DNA of 42,724 nt from Planctomycetota bacterium (GTDB lineage: Bacteria > Planctomycetota > Planctomycetia > Gemmatales > Gemmataceae). How positions within the stretch are numbered: position 1 is the stretch's first letter; each line of letters begins with the position of its first letter. Of the stretch, positions 22,959-33,231 are shown piece after piece. The DNA lies in contig JACPPF010000113.1 of NCBI GenBank assembly GCA_016191165.1, positions 1-42,724 on the forward strand, read 5' to 3'. The notes beneath the pieces are model-generated. The model had not been told where the DNA came from, ran no database searches, and saw nothing but the letters and a program-made list of their open reading frames with translations. The translations under genes were made by a program, and so were the position numbers.

Positions 22959-24805
22959 GCCGTGTCCATTTCCACGCCGCGCTCCTCGCAGTACGATTTG
23001 ATGATCGCCAGCACCAGATGGCCGTAACTGGTCAGCTTGCGATCGCCGATGCCATAGACGGCCCGCAGCTTTTCGGGGTCCGACGGGCGCACGCGCGCCA
23101 GCTGCCGTAGCGTCTCGTCGCTGAAGATGACATAAGGCGGCTTTTGGATTTGCTTGGCCAGTTCAAAACGCCAGGAGCGCAAGGCTTCGAAGAGGTCCTT
23201 TTCCACGCCTTCCCACGACTTGACGTCCGCCTTCGATTGCTTTACTTTCTCACTGCGTTCCTTACGCACCGGTTGCACGAGTTGCACGCTTTGTTTGCCC
23301 TTCATCACCTCCCACGACGCGAGATTCAACTTGAGGACGGGGTATTCGTCCTCGGATTTCACGAGCACGCCCTGGCCGATGAGCTGAAAAATCCAGTCGC
23401 GGATCACGGTTCGCGCGTGTTCTTTTAGCAGGCCGAAGGTGCTGAGCTGGTCGTGCTGGTATTGGCGCACGCGCTCGTTGTCTTCGCCGCGCACGATGCT
23501 GATGACGTGGTTGACGCCAAAACGTTCCTTGACGCGGGCCACGCAGGAGAGGATCTTCTGGGCGACGATCAACGCATCGCCGACCTTCTCCACGTCCCCC
23601 AGACAAAGGTCGCAGGCCATGCAACTCGGCTCGATATACTTTTGACCGAAATAGTTGACAAGCGCCTTGTGCCGGCAAACCGCACCGCGCGCATAGGCGT
23701 CCATGTCCTCGGCATGGGCGATGGCGTTGGGAAGGAAGTCGGGGCTTACATCGTTTTCGCGGGCCGACTTCTTCAGAATCGCTTCCCAGGTTAGAAAATC
23801 CTGCCCCGAATGCAGCAGCACGCACTCGGCCTCTAGCCCGTCGCGACCCGCCCGGCCTGTTTCTTGCTGGTAGTGTTCGATCGACTTTGGCATCGACGTG
23901 TGCAGGATGAAACGGATGTTCGAGCGGTCGATGCCCATGCCAAACGCGATCGTGGCAACGATGATGTCGCATTCCTCATTGATAAACGCATCCTGCACCC
24001 GGCGGCGTTGGTCGGAATGCATGCCGGCGTGATAGGCGAGTGCCTTGTAGCCCCAGCTCTTGACGGTCTCGGCGGTTTCATCGACATCGAGCCGGCGCAG
24101 GCAATAGATGATGCCCGCCTCGCCCTTGTGGCGATCGAGCACGGCGCGGACCTGGCGATCGACGTCCTGCCGGCGCAGCACGCGATAGGTCAGGTTCGGT
24201 CGGTCGAAGTTGCCGACCAGCACCAGCGGATCGCGCAGCGCCAGTTGCTTGCAAATGTCTTTGCGAACCTGCTCGGTCGCCGTCGCCGTGTAGCCGTGGA
24301 CGCTGACGCCGGGGAACACATCCTTGATCCGGCTCATCATGCGGTATTCAGGCCGAAAGTCGTGCCCCCAGTGGCTGATGCAGTGAGCCTCGTCGATGGC
24401 AAACGTCTTGATGCCGACTTGTTTGATGAACGTTTGAAACTCCGGCATCATCAGGCGTTCGGGCGAGATGTAGAGAAGGCGAATGGCGCCATCGCGCACG
24501 TCGCATTCATACGAGTAGCGTTCCTCGGGCGAGAGCGAACTATCGAGCTGGACGGCGGGAATTCCGCAGGCTTGCAGGCCGTCCACCTGATCTTTCATGA
24601 GTGCGATGAGCGGTGAAATGACGACGGTGGTCCCGCCGCGCAACACTGCCGGCGCCTGAAAGCAGAGCGACTTTCCGCCGCCAGTCGGGAGGACCAGCAA
24701 GGAATCGCGTCCGTCAAGGACCGCCTGCATCGCCTCTTCTTGCAGTGGGCGAAGGCTGGCGAAGCCCCAGTGCTTCTGGATCAATTTCTGGAGATCGTCG
24801 AGCAT
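22955..24805 (-). CDS. recQ: ATP-dependent DNA helicase RecQ
   Basis: 616 aa, normal length for bacterial RecQ. Motifs: Walker A VLPTGGGKS (39-46), DEAH at 138-141 within FAIDEAHCISHWGHDFRPEY, motif V/VI ATIAFGMGID and QQETGRAGRDG. The RecQ-Ct zinc site shows CRHKALVNYF followed by CMACDLC. An HRDC domain closes the protein (about 540-610, SDETLRQLARVRPSDPEKL then YGIGDRKLTSYG). The enzyme unwinds 3'-tailed DNA in recombination and fork repair. It is upstream of the overlapping SRPBCC gene and divergent from the kinase. Confidence 0.97.
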   Translation of the reverse strand: MLDDLQKLIQKHWGFASLRPLQEEAMQAVLDGRDSLLVLPTGGGKSLCFQAPAVLRGGTTVVISPLIALMKDQVDGLQACGIPAVQLDSSLSPEERYSYECDVRDGAIRLLYISPERLMMPEFQTFIKQVGIKTFAIDEAHCISHWGHDFRPEYRMMSRIKDVFPGVSVHGYTATATEQVRKDICKQLALRDPLVLVGNFDRPNLTYRVLRRQDVDRQVRAVLDRHKGEAGIIYCLRRLDVDETAETVKSWGYKALAYHAGMHSDQRRRVQDAFINEECDIIVATIAFGMGIDRSNIRFILHTSMPKSIEHYQQETGRAGRDGLEAECVLLHSGQDFLTWEAILKKSARENDVSPDFLPNAIAHAEDMDAYARGAVCRHKALVNYFGQKYIEPSCMACDLCLGDVEKVGDALIVAQKILSCVARVKERFGVNHVISIVRGEDNERVRQYQHDQLSTFGLLKEHARTVIRDWIFQLIGQGVLVKSEDEYPVLKLNLASWEVMKGKQSVQLVQPVRKERSEKVKQSKADVKSWEGVEKDLFEALRSWRFELAKQIQKPPYVIFSDETLRQLARVRPSDPEKLRAVYGIGDRKLTSYGHLVLAIIKSYCEERGVEMDTA

Positions 24806-25052
24806 GGGGCAATTCTAGTCGGAAATCGATGAACACTCCATGTCGAGTGACGGGGAAAACGCTAATTGCCCGGAGTCGTTTGCCTGACGGTGGCGCCCGC
24901 GCTCCCCATCCAATCCCGGCTAAACAAATGTATCTTTTTCTTCGCCGGCCTCACGCACGGCGCCGAAAAAAATGCTATCCTTGTCACGATCCGCAAATCC
25001 GCGCGCAGCGACGACGTGAACGAACATACATTCCTGTTTCAGGAACGACGCC
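24806..25052. other. Divergent promoter region, recQ and kinase
   Basis: 247 nt shared by two divergent genes. TAGAAT and TATCCT stretches resemble -10 boxes on the minus and plus side, but neither has a convincing -35 at the right distance, so no promoter is called. No repeat or RNA gene seen. Confidence 0.4.
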
Positions 25053-27803
25053 ATGCCTGCTACAAGCACTTGTCCGACGGAAAACCTTCGTTTTCCCGAT
25101 CGCCCTGGCACCTCGCGCGAGGCGTCGAATCTGTTGGGCCAGGTGCTGGGCGATTACCGCATCCTGCGCGAGGTGGGCCGGGGCGGCATGGGCGTGGTCT
25201 ATGAGGCGGTGCAATTGTCGCTGGGGCGGCGCGTGGCGTTGAAGATTTTGCCGCCGCACCTGGCCCAGGAACCCGAGGCCCTCGACCGCTTTCGCCGGGA
25301 GGCGCGCTCGGCGGCCCGGCTGCACCATACCAATATCGTCCCGGTTTTTGAGGTAGGGCGCGACGAAAGCATCTGCTTCTTCGCCATGCAGTTCATCGAA
25401 GGACAGGGGCTCGACCAGTACATCAATCAGATGAAAAATAACATCGCGACAGCCAGGCCCGCCAGCGATCAGAGCGCTGCGATGCTTGGCCATTCGGTAA
25501 CGACTCGAAACCACCATCGACAGGCGGCGCGCCTGGCCGAACAGGCTGCCCAGGCGCTGGCGTACGCGCACGGGCGGGGCATCGTTCATCGCGACATCAA
25601 GCCGTCCAACCTCCTTCTGGATGGCAACGGCATCGTCTGGATCAGCGATTTCGGCCTGGCCAAAAGCGCGGGCGAGAACCTGACCGTCCCGGGCGACATT
25701 GTGGGCACCCTGCGATACATGGCGCCGGAGCGTTTTCGCGGAGAAGGGGATCAGCGCGCGGACATATATGCTTTGGGTTTGACGCTTTACGAGTTCTTGC
25801 TTCTTCGACCCGCGTTTCAGGCGACCGATCACGCCCAGGTGTTGGACGAAGTGCAGCGAACCGAGCCGCCGCGTCCGCGTTCAGTCGATGCGCGTGTGCC
25901 GCGCGACCTGGAGACCATTATCCTCAAGGCCATCGACAAGGACCCGCGCCGGCGCTACCCGAGCGCCGGGGAGATGGCGGAGGATTTGCGTCGGTTTCTC
26001 GCAGACGAGCCGATCCTCGCGCGTCGCGCCGGCGTGATGGAGCGCACGGCGCGGGCGGCGCGGCGAAATCCCAAACTGGCGGGGCTGGTTGCGCTCGTCC
26101 TTGTGCTGGTCTTGACGCTCATCGGGGGAGCCGGTGTCGCGGCGTACGAATTCCATCGGCTGGCGGCCGTGGCGACCCGAGAGGCGGACCAGGCTCGCGC
26201 CGCCACGGTTTTCGCCGATGCCGCTCGCGCCAACGCCGACAAGGCGACTGCCGAGGCGATTCGCCAAACTGAAAAGGCCCATGAAGTCTCCGGATTTCTT
26301 TTGGGGCTACTAGAAGAAACCGACCCTTTGGCTTTGGCGGGCCGCGGCTTCGGCGCGCGCAAGCCGGACAACTACCAGGCGACCTCGTTGGCCCTGGTGG
26401 ACCGAGCGACTGCGGAACTCAAAACCGCCTTCGTGAACAAGCCGGCGGTCCGGGCGGCGCTTCTGGTCAGGACCGGCGCCGTCTACGTCAGTTTCGGCCA
26501 GTTCTCCAAGGCCAAACCCCTTCTGAATGAAGCGCTCCGCCTCCGGCAAGAACTCTATGCATCCGACCATGCTGAGCTTGCGGAAAGCTGGCACCAGCTC
26601 GGCTACTTCCACCACGCCCAGTTTCAGCGCGCACTCGCGAAAAAGCACTATGAAAAGGCGCTTGCCATGCGCCGCCGCCTTTTCGGCGATCATCATCCGG
26701 TCGTGGCGGATTCCTACGTTCATCTTGGGTTTCTGACGGCGATTGATGACGATCCCACGGCAAGCGAACGGATGTTGCGCCAGGCGATGGAAATTCAGGC
26801 CAAACATTTCGGCAAGAAGAGCCACGAATATGGCTGGACGCTGATGGCCTACCTTGGGCTGCACGTTCATCGCGGAGAGTGGGCCAAAGTGATGCCCTTG
26901 CTGGAAGAGGGCCGGCCATTCCTCGAACGCTGGAAAGGGCCCGGTGAAGCCATTCGTCATGCGGTTGACGCGGCCATTGCCAGGCGGTTGGGCATGGTTG
27001 AACTGGCGGAGGAGAAATTCCGTCAGTCGCTGGCGGTGGGCGAAGCGTCGCTGGGCCCATCGCATCGCTTTGTTTTCATCGCGCGACACCAATTGGCCGA
27101 ATTGCTCCATAACCGCAAAAGTCTGCCGGCGGCAGAAAAGGAGCTGCGTCTCATGTTGACCCACCTCGGGCAACGTCAAGAGCTTGACTCTGCGGATGCC
27201 GCCAATTGCCTTCTGCACCTTGGCCGGGTTTTGCGAGATCAAAAACGATTCGCGGAAGCCGAAAAGTACTTGCGGCAAGCGGCGCAGGTCATGCGTCGGA
27301 AGGCAGTCGACCTTGGGCGCTGTTTGCACGTGCTCGGTGAGGTAATGAGCAAACAGGGCGCACTAGAAAAGGCGGAGGAATCGCTTGAGGAAGCCGTCGC
27401 CGCCCGCTGTGCCGCGAAGAACCGCAACTACTACTGGTACGGCCGGGTCCTTGAAGACTATGCGGTGATCCTACTTCGCCTGAAGAAAACGGAGAAGGCC
27501 AGTGCGGCCCTTCGACGGCACGTGTCAGAACTGGAACGCTTCCAGACACCCGATGCGAATTATCATTTTCTGATGGCAAAGCTCCGCAGTCGATTGACGG
27601 GGTTGCAACCCAACAATCCGGAGCATGCTGCCGTGCGACTTGAAACGAGAGAGAAGGCGGTGAAATCGCTTCGCCTGGCTCTTGCGCAAGGGTACAAGGA
27701 TGGGCGCCCGCTTGGCTCGTTGAGCGTGCTGCGCCCTTTGCACGACCATCCGGACTTCAAGGCGCTAATTGCGAAGGCCGACAAGGACAAGAAACGCAAG
27801 TAA
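25053..27803 (+). CDS. Transmembrane Ser/Thr protein kinase with C-terminal TPRs
   Basis: 916 aa. Hanks-type kinase domain at about 33-312: glycine loop VGRGGMGVVYEA, Lys64 in VALKILPPHL, catalytic loop HRDIKPSNLLLD with Asp181, DFG at 199-201 (SDFGLAKS) and the APE segment YMAPERFRG. A basic linker precedes one membrane helix (about 345-367). After a coiled-coil stretch rich in Ala/Glu/Arg (about 375-430), the rest is a TPR array (about 470-800). The usual arrangement puts the kinase inside and the TPR region outside the cytoplasmic membrane. Such kinase-TPR fusions are greatly expanded in planctomycetes. The gene is not linked to an obvious substrate gene here; the FHA protein at 20975 is a candidate reader. 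Confidence 0.95.
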   Translation: MPATSTCPTENLRFPDRPGTSREASNLLGQVLGDYRILREVGRGGMGVVYEAVQLSLGRRVALKILPPHLAQEPEALDRFRREARSAARLHHTNIVPVFEVGRDESICFFAMQFIEGQGLDQYINQMKNNIATARPASDQSAAMLGHSVTTRNHHRQAARLAEQAAQALAYAHGRGIVHRDIKPSNLLLDGNGIVWISDFGLAKSAGENLTVPGDIVGTLRYMAPERFRGEGDQRADIYALGLTLYEFLLLRPAFQATDHAQVLDEVQRTEPPRPRSVDARVPRDLETIILKAIDKDPRRRYPSAGEMAEDLRRFLADEPILARRAGVMERTARAARRNPKLAGLVALVLVLVLTLIGGAGVAAYEFHRLAAVATREADQARAATVFADAARANADKATAEAIRQTEKAHEVSGFLLGLLEETDPLALAGRGFGARKPDNYQATSLALVDRATAELKTAFVNKPAVRAALLVRTGAVYVSFGQFSKAKPLLNEALRLRQELYASDHAELAESWHQLGYFHHAQFQRALAKKHYEKALAMRRRLFGDHHPVVADSYVHLGFLTAIDDDPTASERMLRQAMEIQAKHFGKKSHEYGWTLMAYLGLHVHRGEWAKVMPLLEEGRPFLERWKGPGEAIRHAVDAAIARRLGMVELAEEKFRQSLAVGEASLGPSHRFVFIARHQLAELLHNRKSLPAAEKELRLMLTHLGQRQELDSADAANCLLHLGRVLRDQKRFAEAEKYLRQAAQVMRRKAVDLGRCLHVLGEVMSKQGALEKAEESLEEAVAARCAAKNRNYYWYGRVLEDYAVILLRLKKTEKASAALRRHVSELERFQTPDANYHFLMAKLRSRLTGLQPNNPEHAAVRLETREKAVKSLRLALAQGYKDGRPLGSLSVLRPLHDHPDFKALIAKADKDKKRK

Positions 27804-27850
27804 CCCAACCGTCGCCAGTCCGCGGTGCGAGGCCGTGGATCAGGCCCGTG

Positions 27851-28735
27851 TTACCTAAGCACCTCTGCTTTTCTCCGCACCGCGGTCCCGGACTGTTTCT
27901 CGACGGAGCCGAGTGCGCCGCTGGGTCCCGGTTTTCCGTTGCTGATCTCGGCGCCAAGAGGGGGCCGAATCGAGGCGGCGATCCGTCCCGCTTCGAATAC
28001 CTTCAGTTCGCCCGGCAAGAAGCGATCCCAATCGTCCACGCTCAGCGGGTTGGTCGCGATCACGTAGCCATGGTTGACGGGCTCGGCATGTAACTGAACG
28101 GCCACGGTCTCATCGCCGAAGTGTTGCGGGGCATCCGAATGCAGCAGCGTGTTTCGATACGCGAGCCCTTTCCAGCCCTTTTTGTCGTGATAGACCCAGA
28201 GTCGTTCGCCGTCGGTGAGGATGCAGTTGAGTTTGCCGTAGTCGTTGAAACGATCAAGCAGAAGGTGGAGCCAATGCCAGTCGTGCTCGGTGTCGAGTTG
28301 GATGTCGGCCCGTTCGATCTCGGCGAGCAAGAGGCAAAAGAGGAACTCCGAATCGGTGGTGCCGAGGGGGCGATTGCGCCCGAGTGGCTTCTTCCAGAAA
28401 TCGCCGCCGAGGGTGCCGTTGTGGGCAAAGCAATATTCGCGACCCTTCAACTCACGCGCGAAGGGATGGGTATCAGCGTGCGTCGGGGCCTTGCCCACGG
28501 TTTTCTGGCGAACATGGGCGACATAAATGGACGACAGCAGGCCGGGATAGTCTTCGAGGAATTGCGTGGTCTTGGCGGCCCAACGCACGGGTTGCTTGAC
28601 CAGGGCGAGCGAACGATCGGGATACCAGGCGAGGCCCCAGCCATCGGCATTGTTTTCCGAGCGCGTGCCGAACGCCTGAATCGAGACATTGGCCGCGACC
28701 GGCTTGGCGAACGACATGCCCATGAGTTCGCACAT
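27851..28735 (-). CDS. Class II glutamine amidotransferase (YafJ-like)
   Basis: 294 aa starting at MCELMGMSF (28735). The open frame continues upstream, but the N-terminal Cys2 exposed after Met removal is the nucleophile of this family and fixes the start. Further landmarks are NADGWGLAWYPD, YVAHVRQKTVG, CFAHNGTLGG and TTDSEFLFCLLL. The YafJ/GATase_4 type releases ammonia from glutamine or has peptidase-like activity; the acceptor is unknown. The C-terminal 30 residues are low-complexity and probably not part of the fold. It is last in the minus-strand run that begins at UPF0173/proC, 56 nt after dapF. Confidence 0.9.
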   Translation of the reverse strand: MCELMGMSFAKPVAANVSIQAFGTRSENNADGWGLAWYPDRSLALVKQPVRWAAKTTQFLEDYPGLLSSIYVAHVRQKTVGKAPTHADTHPFARELKGREYCFAHNGTLGGDFWKKPLGRNRPLGTTDSEFLFCLLLAEIERADIQLDTEHDWHWLHLLLDRFNDYGKLNCILTDGERLWVYHDKKGWKGLAYRNTLLHSDAPQHFGDETVAVQLHAEPVNHGYVIATNPLSVDDWDRFLPGELKVFEAGRIAASIRPPLGAEISNGKPGPSGALGSVEKQSGTAVRRKAEVLR

Positions 28736-28791
28736 GGCGATTTCCTTGGTTTCAACCCGTGCCCTGGCCGCGGGATGGCGATGCAAATTCG

Positions 28792-29625
28792 TCAATCTCC
28801 ATCCCACACGCCGGTGAAGACCTCGACGGCGGGGCCGGTCATGTAAACCCGATTGTCGGCTTCCCGCCAGTGCAACATAAGATCGCCGCCCAACAGGTGA
28901 ATCGTCACCTTGCGCTGGCTGCGTCCGGTCAGCACGCCGGCGACGCAAACAGCCGACGCGCCGGTTCCGCACGCCAGCGTTTCGCCGGAACCTCGTTCCC
29001 AGACGCGCATGGTGAGGTCGTCCGGGCGATTGACTTTGACAAACTCGACGTTGGTCTTGCGGGGGAATAGGTCGGCTTTCTCGATCACCGGCCCGATGCC
29101 GTGAATGTGATCCTTGGTGATCTCGTCCACAAAAATGATGCAATGCGGATTGCCCATCGAGACGCAGGTCGCGCGAAAATCGAAACCCGGAAGTTGCAGG
29201 TCGATCGGCGGGTTGCCCGGCAGGGTGGTCGGGATTCTCGCGGACTCGAGGATCGGTTCGCCCATGTTGACGCACACCTGCTCGACTTTGCCGTTGCGAG
29301 TTTCCAGGTCAAGTGTCAGAACGCCGCGGCCCGTTTCAATCGTGAGGGTCGGCTTCCTGGCGATGCCGTGATCGTGGACGTACTTGGCGACGCAGCGGAT
29401 GCCATTGCCGCACATCTCCGACTCGCTGCCGTCGGCGTTGAACATGATCATTCGCGCATCGGCTTTCTCGGACGGGCAGATCAGGATCAGCCCATCGGCG
29501 CCGACGCCGAAATGGCGGTCGCTAATCTGGCGGCTCAACGCCGGCGCGTTGGCGGGCGGCTTGTTTACAAAGCAATCGACGTAAATGTAATCGTTGCCGC
29601 AGCCTTGCATCTTGGTGAAACGCAT
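28792..29625 (-). CDS. dapF: Diaminopimelate epimerase DapF
   Basis: 277 aa from the ATG at 29625 ([17 protein letters not shown]), the family start. Converts LL- to meso-diaminopimelate by a two-base mechanism for lysine and peptidoglycan. Both catalytic cysteines are present: Cys72 in [10 protein letters not shown] and Cys219 in [11 protein letters not shown]. It lies 22 nt after the Rpn-type nuclease gene and 56 nt before the amidotransferase. Presence of dapF fits a meso-DAP peptidoglycan, which planctomycetes do have. Confidence 0.97.
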   Translation of the reverse strand: MRFTKMQGCGNDYIYVDCFVNKPPANAPALSRQISDRHFGVGADGLILICPSEKADARMIMFNADGSESEMCGNGIRCVAKYVHDHGIARKPTLTIETGRGVLTLDLETRNGKVEQVCVNMGEPILESARIPTTLPGNPPIDLQLPGFDFRATCVSMGNPHCIIFVDEITKDHIHGIGPVIEKADLFPRKTNVEFVKVNRPDDLTMRVWERGSGETLACGTGASAVCVAGVLTGRSQRKVTIHLLGGDLMLHWREADNRVYMTGPAVEVFTGVWDGD

Positions 29626-29647
29626 GGAGGGGTCCTGATACGAGTGT

Positions 29648-30619
29648 TTACTTATCGAGCCCGAGGTCCGTGAGCGATTGTGCACGCAGCACCGCTTTTC
29701 CCAGCGGGATCAATTCGGGCAGCGACAGGCGTTGCAAACGTTCAGCGATCCGGGCAGGTAACGGTCCGAACCGATCTTCGATTTGCTCGCGCAACGCCTC
29801 ACGGCGCCCGGCCTCAATGCCTTTTTCGATGCCTTTTTCGATGCCTTTTTCGATGCCTCTTTCTAGCGCTTTCTCCTCGGCTTCTTCAACCCACGTCTTG
29901 TTCATGGCCTGTACTCCCGCGTATTTTGCCGTGCTTATCAGATTCTTCAGCTGATCCTTTTGGTCCGAATCTAACGGCAGGTACGCCTGCACGCATTCAC
30001 TCAGCAAGAACCGCTTCTGGTCCGACAAGGGCGATTCGGCAATGCGCCGCAAGGCCTCGGCACCCATCTCGGTGATTCGATCCCTGGGAATCTTCATCAG
30101 GGCCGCCAACGCGACGCCAAGCCAATTGGACCCCTGCACATATTCTACCCCATCCAGGGCGGGCAGGCCAACATAGAGGTACTTGAATCGCACGGCGTCC
30201 AGTTCCCAAAAGTTTTCCTCGTAGACGTCAACGCCCGTGCCGTCGAGTCCGACATTCAAGTAGAGTCCAATCGGCAAAACAGGCAGCTTGTGTCGATCGC
30301 GCAGGTAGACGTAGGAACGAAACATGCGAGGCCGCAAGGGAGCGACCTTATCGGGCGACTCGATCTCGATATGAACTAATGCCAACCAGGTTTCGCTTTG
30401 GCCAGGGTCGGCGCCCGGTGTGGCTTCGCGGGCCGGCAACTTCGCGACCAGATCGAGAATGGACCGCGCGCCTTCCGGTGCGTCGGCGAACATTTCTTTG
30501 TCCAGCCATTCGACCCGCGTGCAATCCAGTCGCTCCGCCCACCTGGCGAAAAAGAGCAGCAGAAAGTCGCCGAAAAACTCGCGAATCAGGTTCTTGAAGC
30601 GCTGGTCATGGTTGGGCAT
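29648..30619 (-). CDS. Rpn/PD-(D/E)XK nuclease-family protein
   Basis: 323 aa. The N terminus [24 protein letters not shown] and the [15 protein letters not shown] / [19 protein letters not shown] segments match the Rpn recombination-promoting (transposase-like PD-(D/E)XK) group: HIEIES provides the acidic core and [11 protein letters not shown] follows. The last third is coiled-coil-like and holds a GIEK repeat (about 255-268), as in many members of this group, before a helical tail. In characterised Rpn proteins the nuclease promotes RecA-independent recombination. It lies just 6 nt after guaA and 22 nt before dapF, an odd place for a selfish-looking nuclease. Confidence 0.85.
   Translation of the reverse strand: MPNHDQRFKNLIREFFGDFLLLFFARWAERLDCTRVEWLDKEMFADAPEGARSILDLVAKLPAREATPGADPGQSETWLALVHIEIESPDKVAPLRPRMFRSYVYLRDRHKLPVLPIGLYLNVGLDGTGVDVYEENFWELDAVRFKYLYVGLPALDGVEYVQGSNWLGVALAALMKIPRDRITEMGAEALRRIAESPLSDQKRFLLSECVQAYLPLDSDQKDQLKNLISTAKYAGVQAMNKTWVEEAEEKALERGIEKGIEKGIEKGIEAGRREALREQIEDRFGPLPARIAERLQRLSLPELIPLGKAVLRAQSLTDLGLDK
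29816..29863. repeat. 12-nt in-frame tandem repeat in the Rpn gene
   Basis: Four near-identical units of CTTTTTCGATGC (read on the plus strand), each encoding Gly-Ile-Glu-Lys/Ala. The 12-nt length preserves frame, so the coil can lengthen or shorten by slippage. It is a potential variable-number repeat between strains. Confidence 0.9.
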
Positions 30620-30625
30620 TCGACC

Positions 30626-32191
30626 TTACTCCCACTCAATCGTCGCCGGCGGCTTGCTCGAAATATCGTAAACCACCCGGTTGATGCCCTTCACCTGGTT
30701 GATGATGCGCGTCGAAATCTTGGCCAACAATTCATACGGCAGGTGCGACCAGTCCGCAGTCATGAAGTCGTCGGTCTGCACTGCTCGAAACGCGATGGCG
30801 TTCTCGTAGGTTCGGCCATCACCCATCACGCCGACGGATTGCACCGGCAACAAGACCGCAAAGGCTTGCGAGGTTTTGCGATACCAGCCAGATTGTTTCA
30901 ACTCTTCCAGAATGATCGCGTCGGCCTGGCGCAGGATCTGCAAACGCTCCGGGCTGACCGGGCCCAAACAGCGCACTGCCAGGCCTGGGCCTGGAAACGG
31001 ATGACGCCAGACGGTCGTTTCGGGGAGCCCAAGTTGCAGGCCAAGGCGGCGCACTTCGTCCTTGAACAAATCCTTGAGCGGCTCGATCAACTCGAAGCCA
31101 AGCTCCTTGGGCAACCCGCCGACGTTGTGATGCGTCTTGATCGTCGCCGCTGGACCGTCGGCGGCGGCGCCGCTTTCGATCACGTCGGGGTACAATGTGC
31201 CCTGGGCGAGAAATTTCGCATTTTCGATGGTCCGCGCCTCGTCCTTGAACACGTCGATAAAGACGTGGCCAATGATTTGACGCTTTTGTTGCGGATCGCT
31301 GACGCCCGCCAGCGCGTCGAGGAAGCGGGCGCCGGCATCGACGCTGTGCAGGTCGGCGTGGAAATGGTCGCGGAACGTCCGCTGGACCGCTTCCACTTCG
31401 CCTTTGCGCAGCAGGCCATTATCGACAAAAATGCACGCAACTTGCTGCCCGATCGCCTTGACCAAAAGGGCCGCGGCGACCGAGGAATCCACTCCGCCGG
31501 AAAGCCCGCAGATGACGCGATGGCTGCCCACGCGCTCTTGGATGTCGGCCACCGTCTGTTCGATGAACGATTCGAGCTTCCAGCGCCCGGCGCAGCCGCA
31601 AATCTTGTACAGGAAATTATGGAGTATCTGATTTCCAAAGGGGGTGTGGCTTACCTCCGGATGAAACTGCAAACCGTAGATTGGCTTGCTGGCGTGGCGC
31701 ACGGCGGCGACCGGGCAAGTGTCCGTGGAAGCGAGCGAGATGAACTCGTTTCCTCCCGCCGAACCGGATACGCTTACCTGGTCGCCGTGGCTCATCCACA
31801 CGATCATTTCTTCGGGAACCTCGGCGAATAGCCCTTCGGATGCCTTCACGCGGCAAATAGCCCGGCCAAACTCGCGATGGTCCGCGGGGACGACCTTGCC
31901 CCCCTGAAGGTGACACGCAAGGTGCATGCCGTAGCAAATGCCGAGTACGGGAATTCCCAGATCGAAAATCTTCGGATCGCAGGTCGGCGCGCCGTCAGCG
32001 TAGACGCTGGCCGGGCCGCCGGAAAGGATGAGCCCGCTGGGCTGCAATTCCCGAACGCGCTCGGCCGTGATGTTGGCGCGCACCAGCTGGCAGAAGACGT
32101 GCTGTTCGCGCACGCGCCGGGCAATGAGCTGGGCGTATTGCGAGCCGAAGTCCAAGATCAGGATGCGTTCGGTGTCATGTTGAATCGTCAT
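30626..32191 (-). CDS. guaA: GMP synthase (glutamine-hydrolysing) GuaA
   Basis: 521 aa, complete. N-terminal class I amidotransferase with Cys86 in [10 protein letters not shown] and His177/Glu179 in [13 protein letters not shown]-pyrophosphatase part with SGGVDSS (231-237); C-terminal dimerisation domain ending [18 protein letters not shown], the typical end. It converts XMP to GMP with glutamine nitrogen, thus feeding GTP pools. The next minus-strand gene (Rpn) begins 6 nt after the stop. ProC is upstream by 96 nt. A cyclic di-GMP-type riboswitch lies two genes further up, so a GTP-precursor gene is in the same run. Confidence 0.98.
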   Translation of the reverse strand: MTIQHDTERILILDFGSQYAQLIARRVREQHVFCQLVRANITAERVRELQPSGLILSGGPASVYADGAPTCDPKIFDLGIPVLGICYGMHLACHLQGGKVVPADHREFGRAICRVKASEGLFAEVPEEMIVWMSHGDQVSVSGSAGGNEFISLASTDTCPVAAVRHASKPIYGLQFHPEVSHTPFGNQILHNFLYKICGCAGRWKLESFIEQTVADIQERVGSHRVICGLSGGVDSSVAAALLVKAIGQQVACIFVDNGLLRKGEVEAVQRTFRDHFHADLHSVDAGARFLDALAGVSDPQQKRQIIGHVFIDVFKDEARTIENAKFLAQGTLYPDVIESGAAADGPAATIKTHHNVGGLPKELGFELIEPLKDLFKDEVRRLGLQLGLPETTVWRHPFPGPGLAVRCLGPVSPERLQILRQADAIILEELKQSGWYRKTSQAFAVLLPVQSVGVMGDGRTYENAIAFRAVQTDDFMTADWSHLPYELLAKISTRIINQVKGINRVVYDISSKPPATIEWE

Positions 32192-32287
32192 TTCATACGA
32201 ATCCGTGTGATGTAGTCTAAGTGTGACGGGCGCCGCAGTCGGACCCCGTCGCTTGCGCTCCGGGCTGGTGTGGGGATTGCCGCTGAG

Positions 32288-33103
32288 TCATTTCCCACCC
32301 AGTTCCGTTGACCGGTTTGTCGCCGCCTCCACGGCATCCATCAAGGCGCCGCGCAGGCCGCCGCGTTCGAGTTCGTGCAGTCCGGCGATGGTGGTGCCCG
32401 CGGGACTGGCGACCATGTCCTTGAGCTGCGCGGGATGGAGGCCGGTTTCCAACAGCATCTGCGCCGAACCAAGAACGGTTTGCGTTGCCAGCATCATCGC
32501 CAAATCGCGGGGTAAACCCATGCGGACGCCGCCGTCAGCCAGGGCCTCAATCATTACAGCGACAAACGCGGGACCGCTGCCGGATAACCCTGTCACCGCG
32601 TCCAGCAACTTCTCCGGAACCTGCACGGCCCGACCGACGCTGTTGAGCAGGCGCTCCGTGAGTTGAACATCGGCGGGGGTTGCCGTCGTCGAGGCCGCGA
32701 ACGCCGACGCGCTGGCGCCGACCAGGCATGGCGTGTTGGGCATGACGCGGATGATGCGCCGGTCCTGGCCAAGACTGGTAGCAAGTTGCTTCAAGGTGAT
32801 GCCGGCCGCGATCGAAATCACGACGTGGCGTGGGACCACGACCGGTTTGACTTCGCTGAGCAGGTCGGGCATGTTCTGCGGCTTGACCGCTACAACCAGC
32901 ACGTCGCAGGAATTGACCGCTCGAGCGTTGTCGGCAAAACAGGCGGCACCGGTCGCTTTCGCGAAATGTTCACGCGCGGCAGGAACCGGATCACTGGCGC
33001 AGGTGTGCTCGACCGCCGCCAGCCCCGCGCGAATCCATCCCTGGGCCAGGGCGGTTGCCATCTTGCCTGCGCCGAGAAAACCAATGCGAAGCGAATCCGT
33101 CAT
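32288..33103 (-). CDS. proC: Pyrroline-5-carboxylate reductase ProC
   Basis: 271 aa from the ATG at 33103 (MTDSLRIGFLGAGKMATAL), which is the family start; the open frame above it is leader. NAD(P)-binding GxGxM loop GFLGAGKM (8-15), LVVAVKPQN, RVMPNTPCLVGA and the signature LSGSGPAF (173-180), with SPAGTTIAGLHELE near the end. It makes the last step of proline synthesis. A sigma-70-like promoter is visible 40-75 nt upstream, so it may be transcribed independently of UPF0173. Confidence 0.97.
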   Translation of the reverse strand: MTDSLRIGFLGAGKMATALAQGWIRAGLAAVEHTCASDPVPAAREHFAKATGAACFADNARAVNSCDVLVVAVKPQNMPDLLSEVKPVVVPRHVVISIAAGITLKQLATSLGQDRRIIRVMPNTPCLVGASASAFAASTTATPADVQLTERLLNSVGRAVQVPEKLLDAVTGLSGSGPAFVAVMIEALADGGVRMGLPRDLAMMLATQTVLGSAQMLLETGLHPAQLKDMVASPAGTTIAGLHELERGGLRGALMDAVEAATNRSTELGGK

Positions 33104-33149
33104 GGCCGGTTCATCCGAGGGCGATTCGTTCTGTGCCGGCGAAAACTTT

Positions 33150-33178
33150 ATGATATATGATGGGGGACAGGTTTCCAA
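33150..33178 (-). promoter_or_regulatory. Sigma-70-like promoter of proC
   Basis: On the minus strand TTGGAA (33178-33173), a 17-nt spacer, then TATCAT (33155-33150; 5 of 6 to the consensus). Transcription would start near 33143, about 40 nt before the proC ATG. It lies directly after a 9-bp hairpin. Confidence 0.55.
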
Positions 33179-33206
33179 GCCGCCCGCGGCGTGGCGAGCG
33201 GGCGGC
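33179..33206 (-). terminator. GC-rich hairpin after UPF0173 gene
   Basis: GCCGCCCGC and GCGGGCGGC (33206-33198 and 33187-33179) pair perfectly around a 10-nt loop, 25 nt after the UPF0173 stop. No U-run follows (TTGG), so it may be a weak or Rho-assisted terminator, or a boundary for the proC promoter just behind it. Confidence 0.4.
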
Positions 33207-33231
33207 GCCATGCAGGCGCTATACGAGGACA

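Noticed and set aside
28736-29275. N-terminal extension of the class II amidotransferase
   Set aside because: The family needs Cys at position 2 after the initiator Met; the extension overlaps dapF antiparallel frame and is basic low-complexity.
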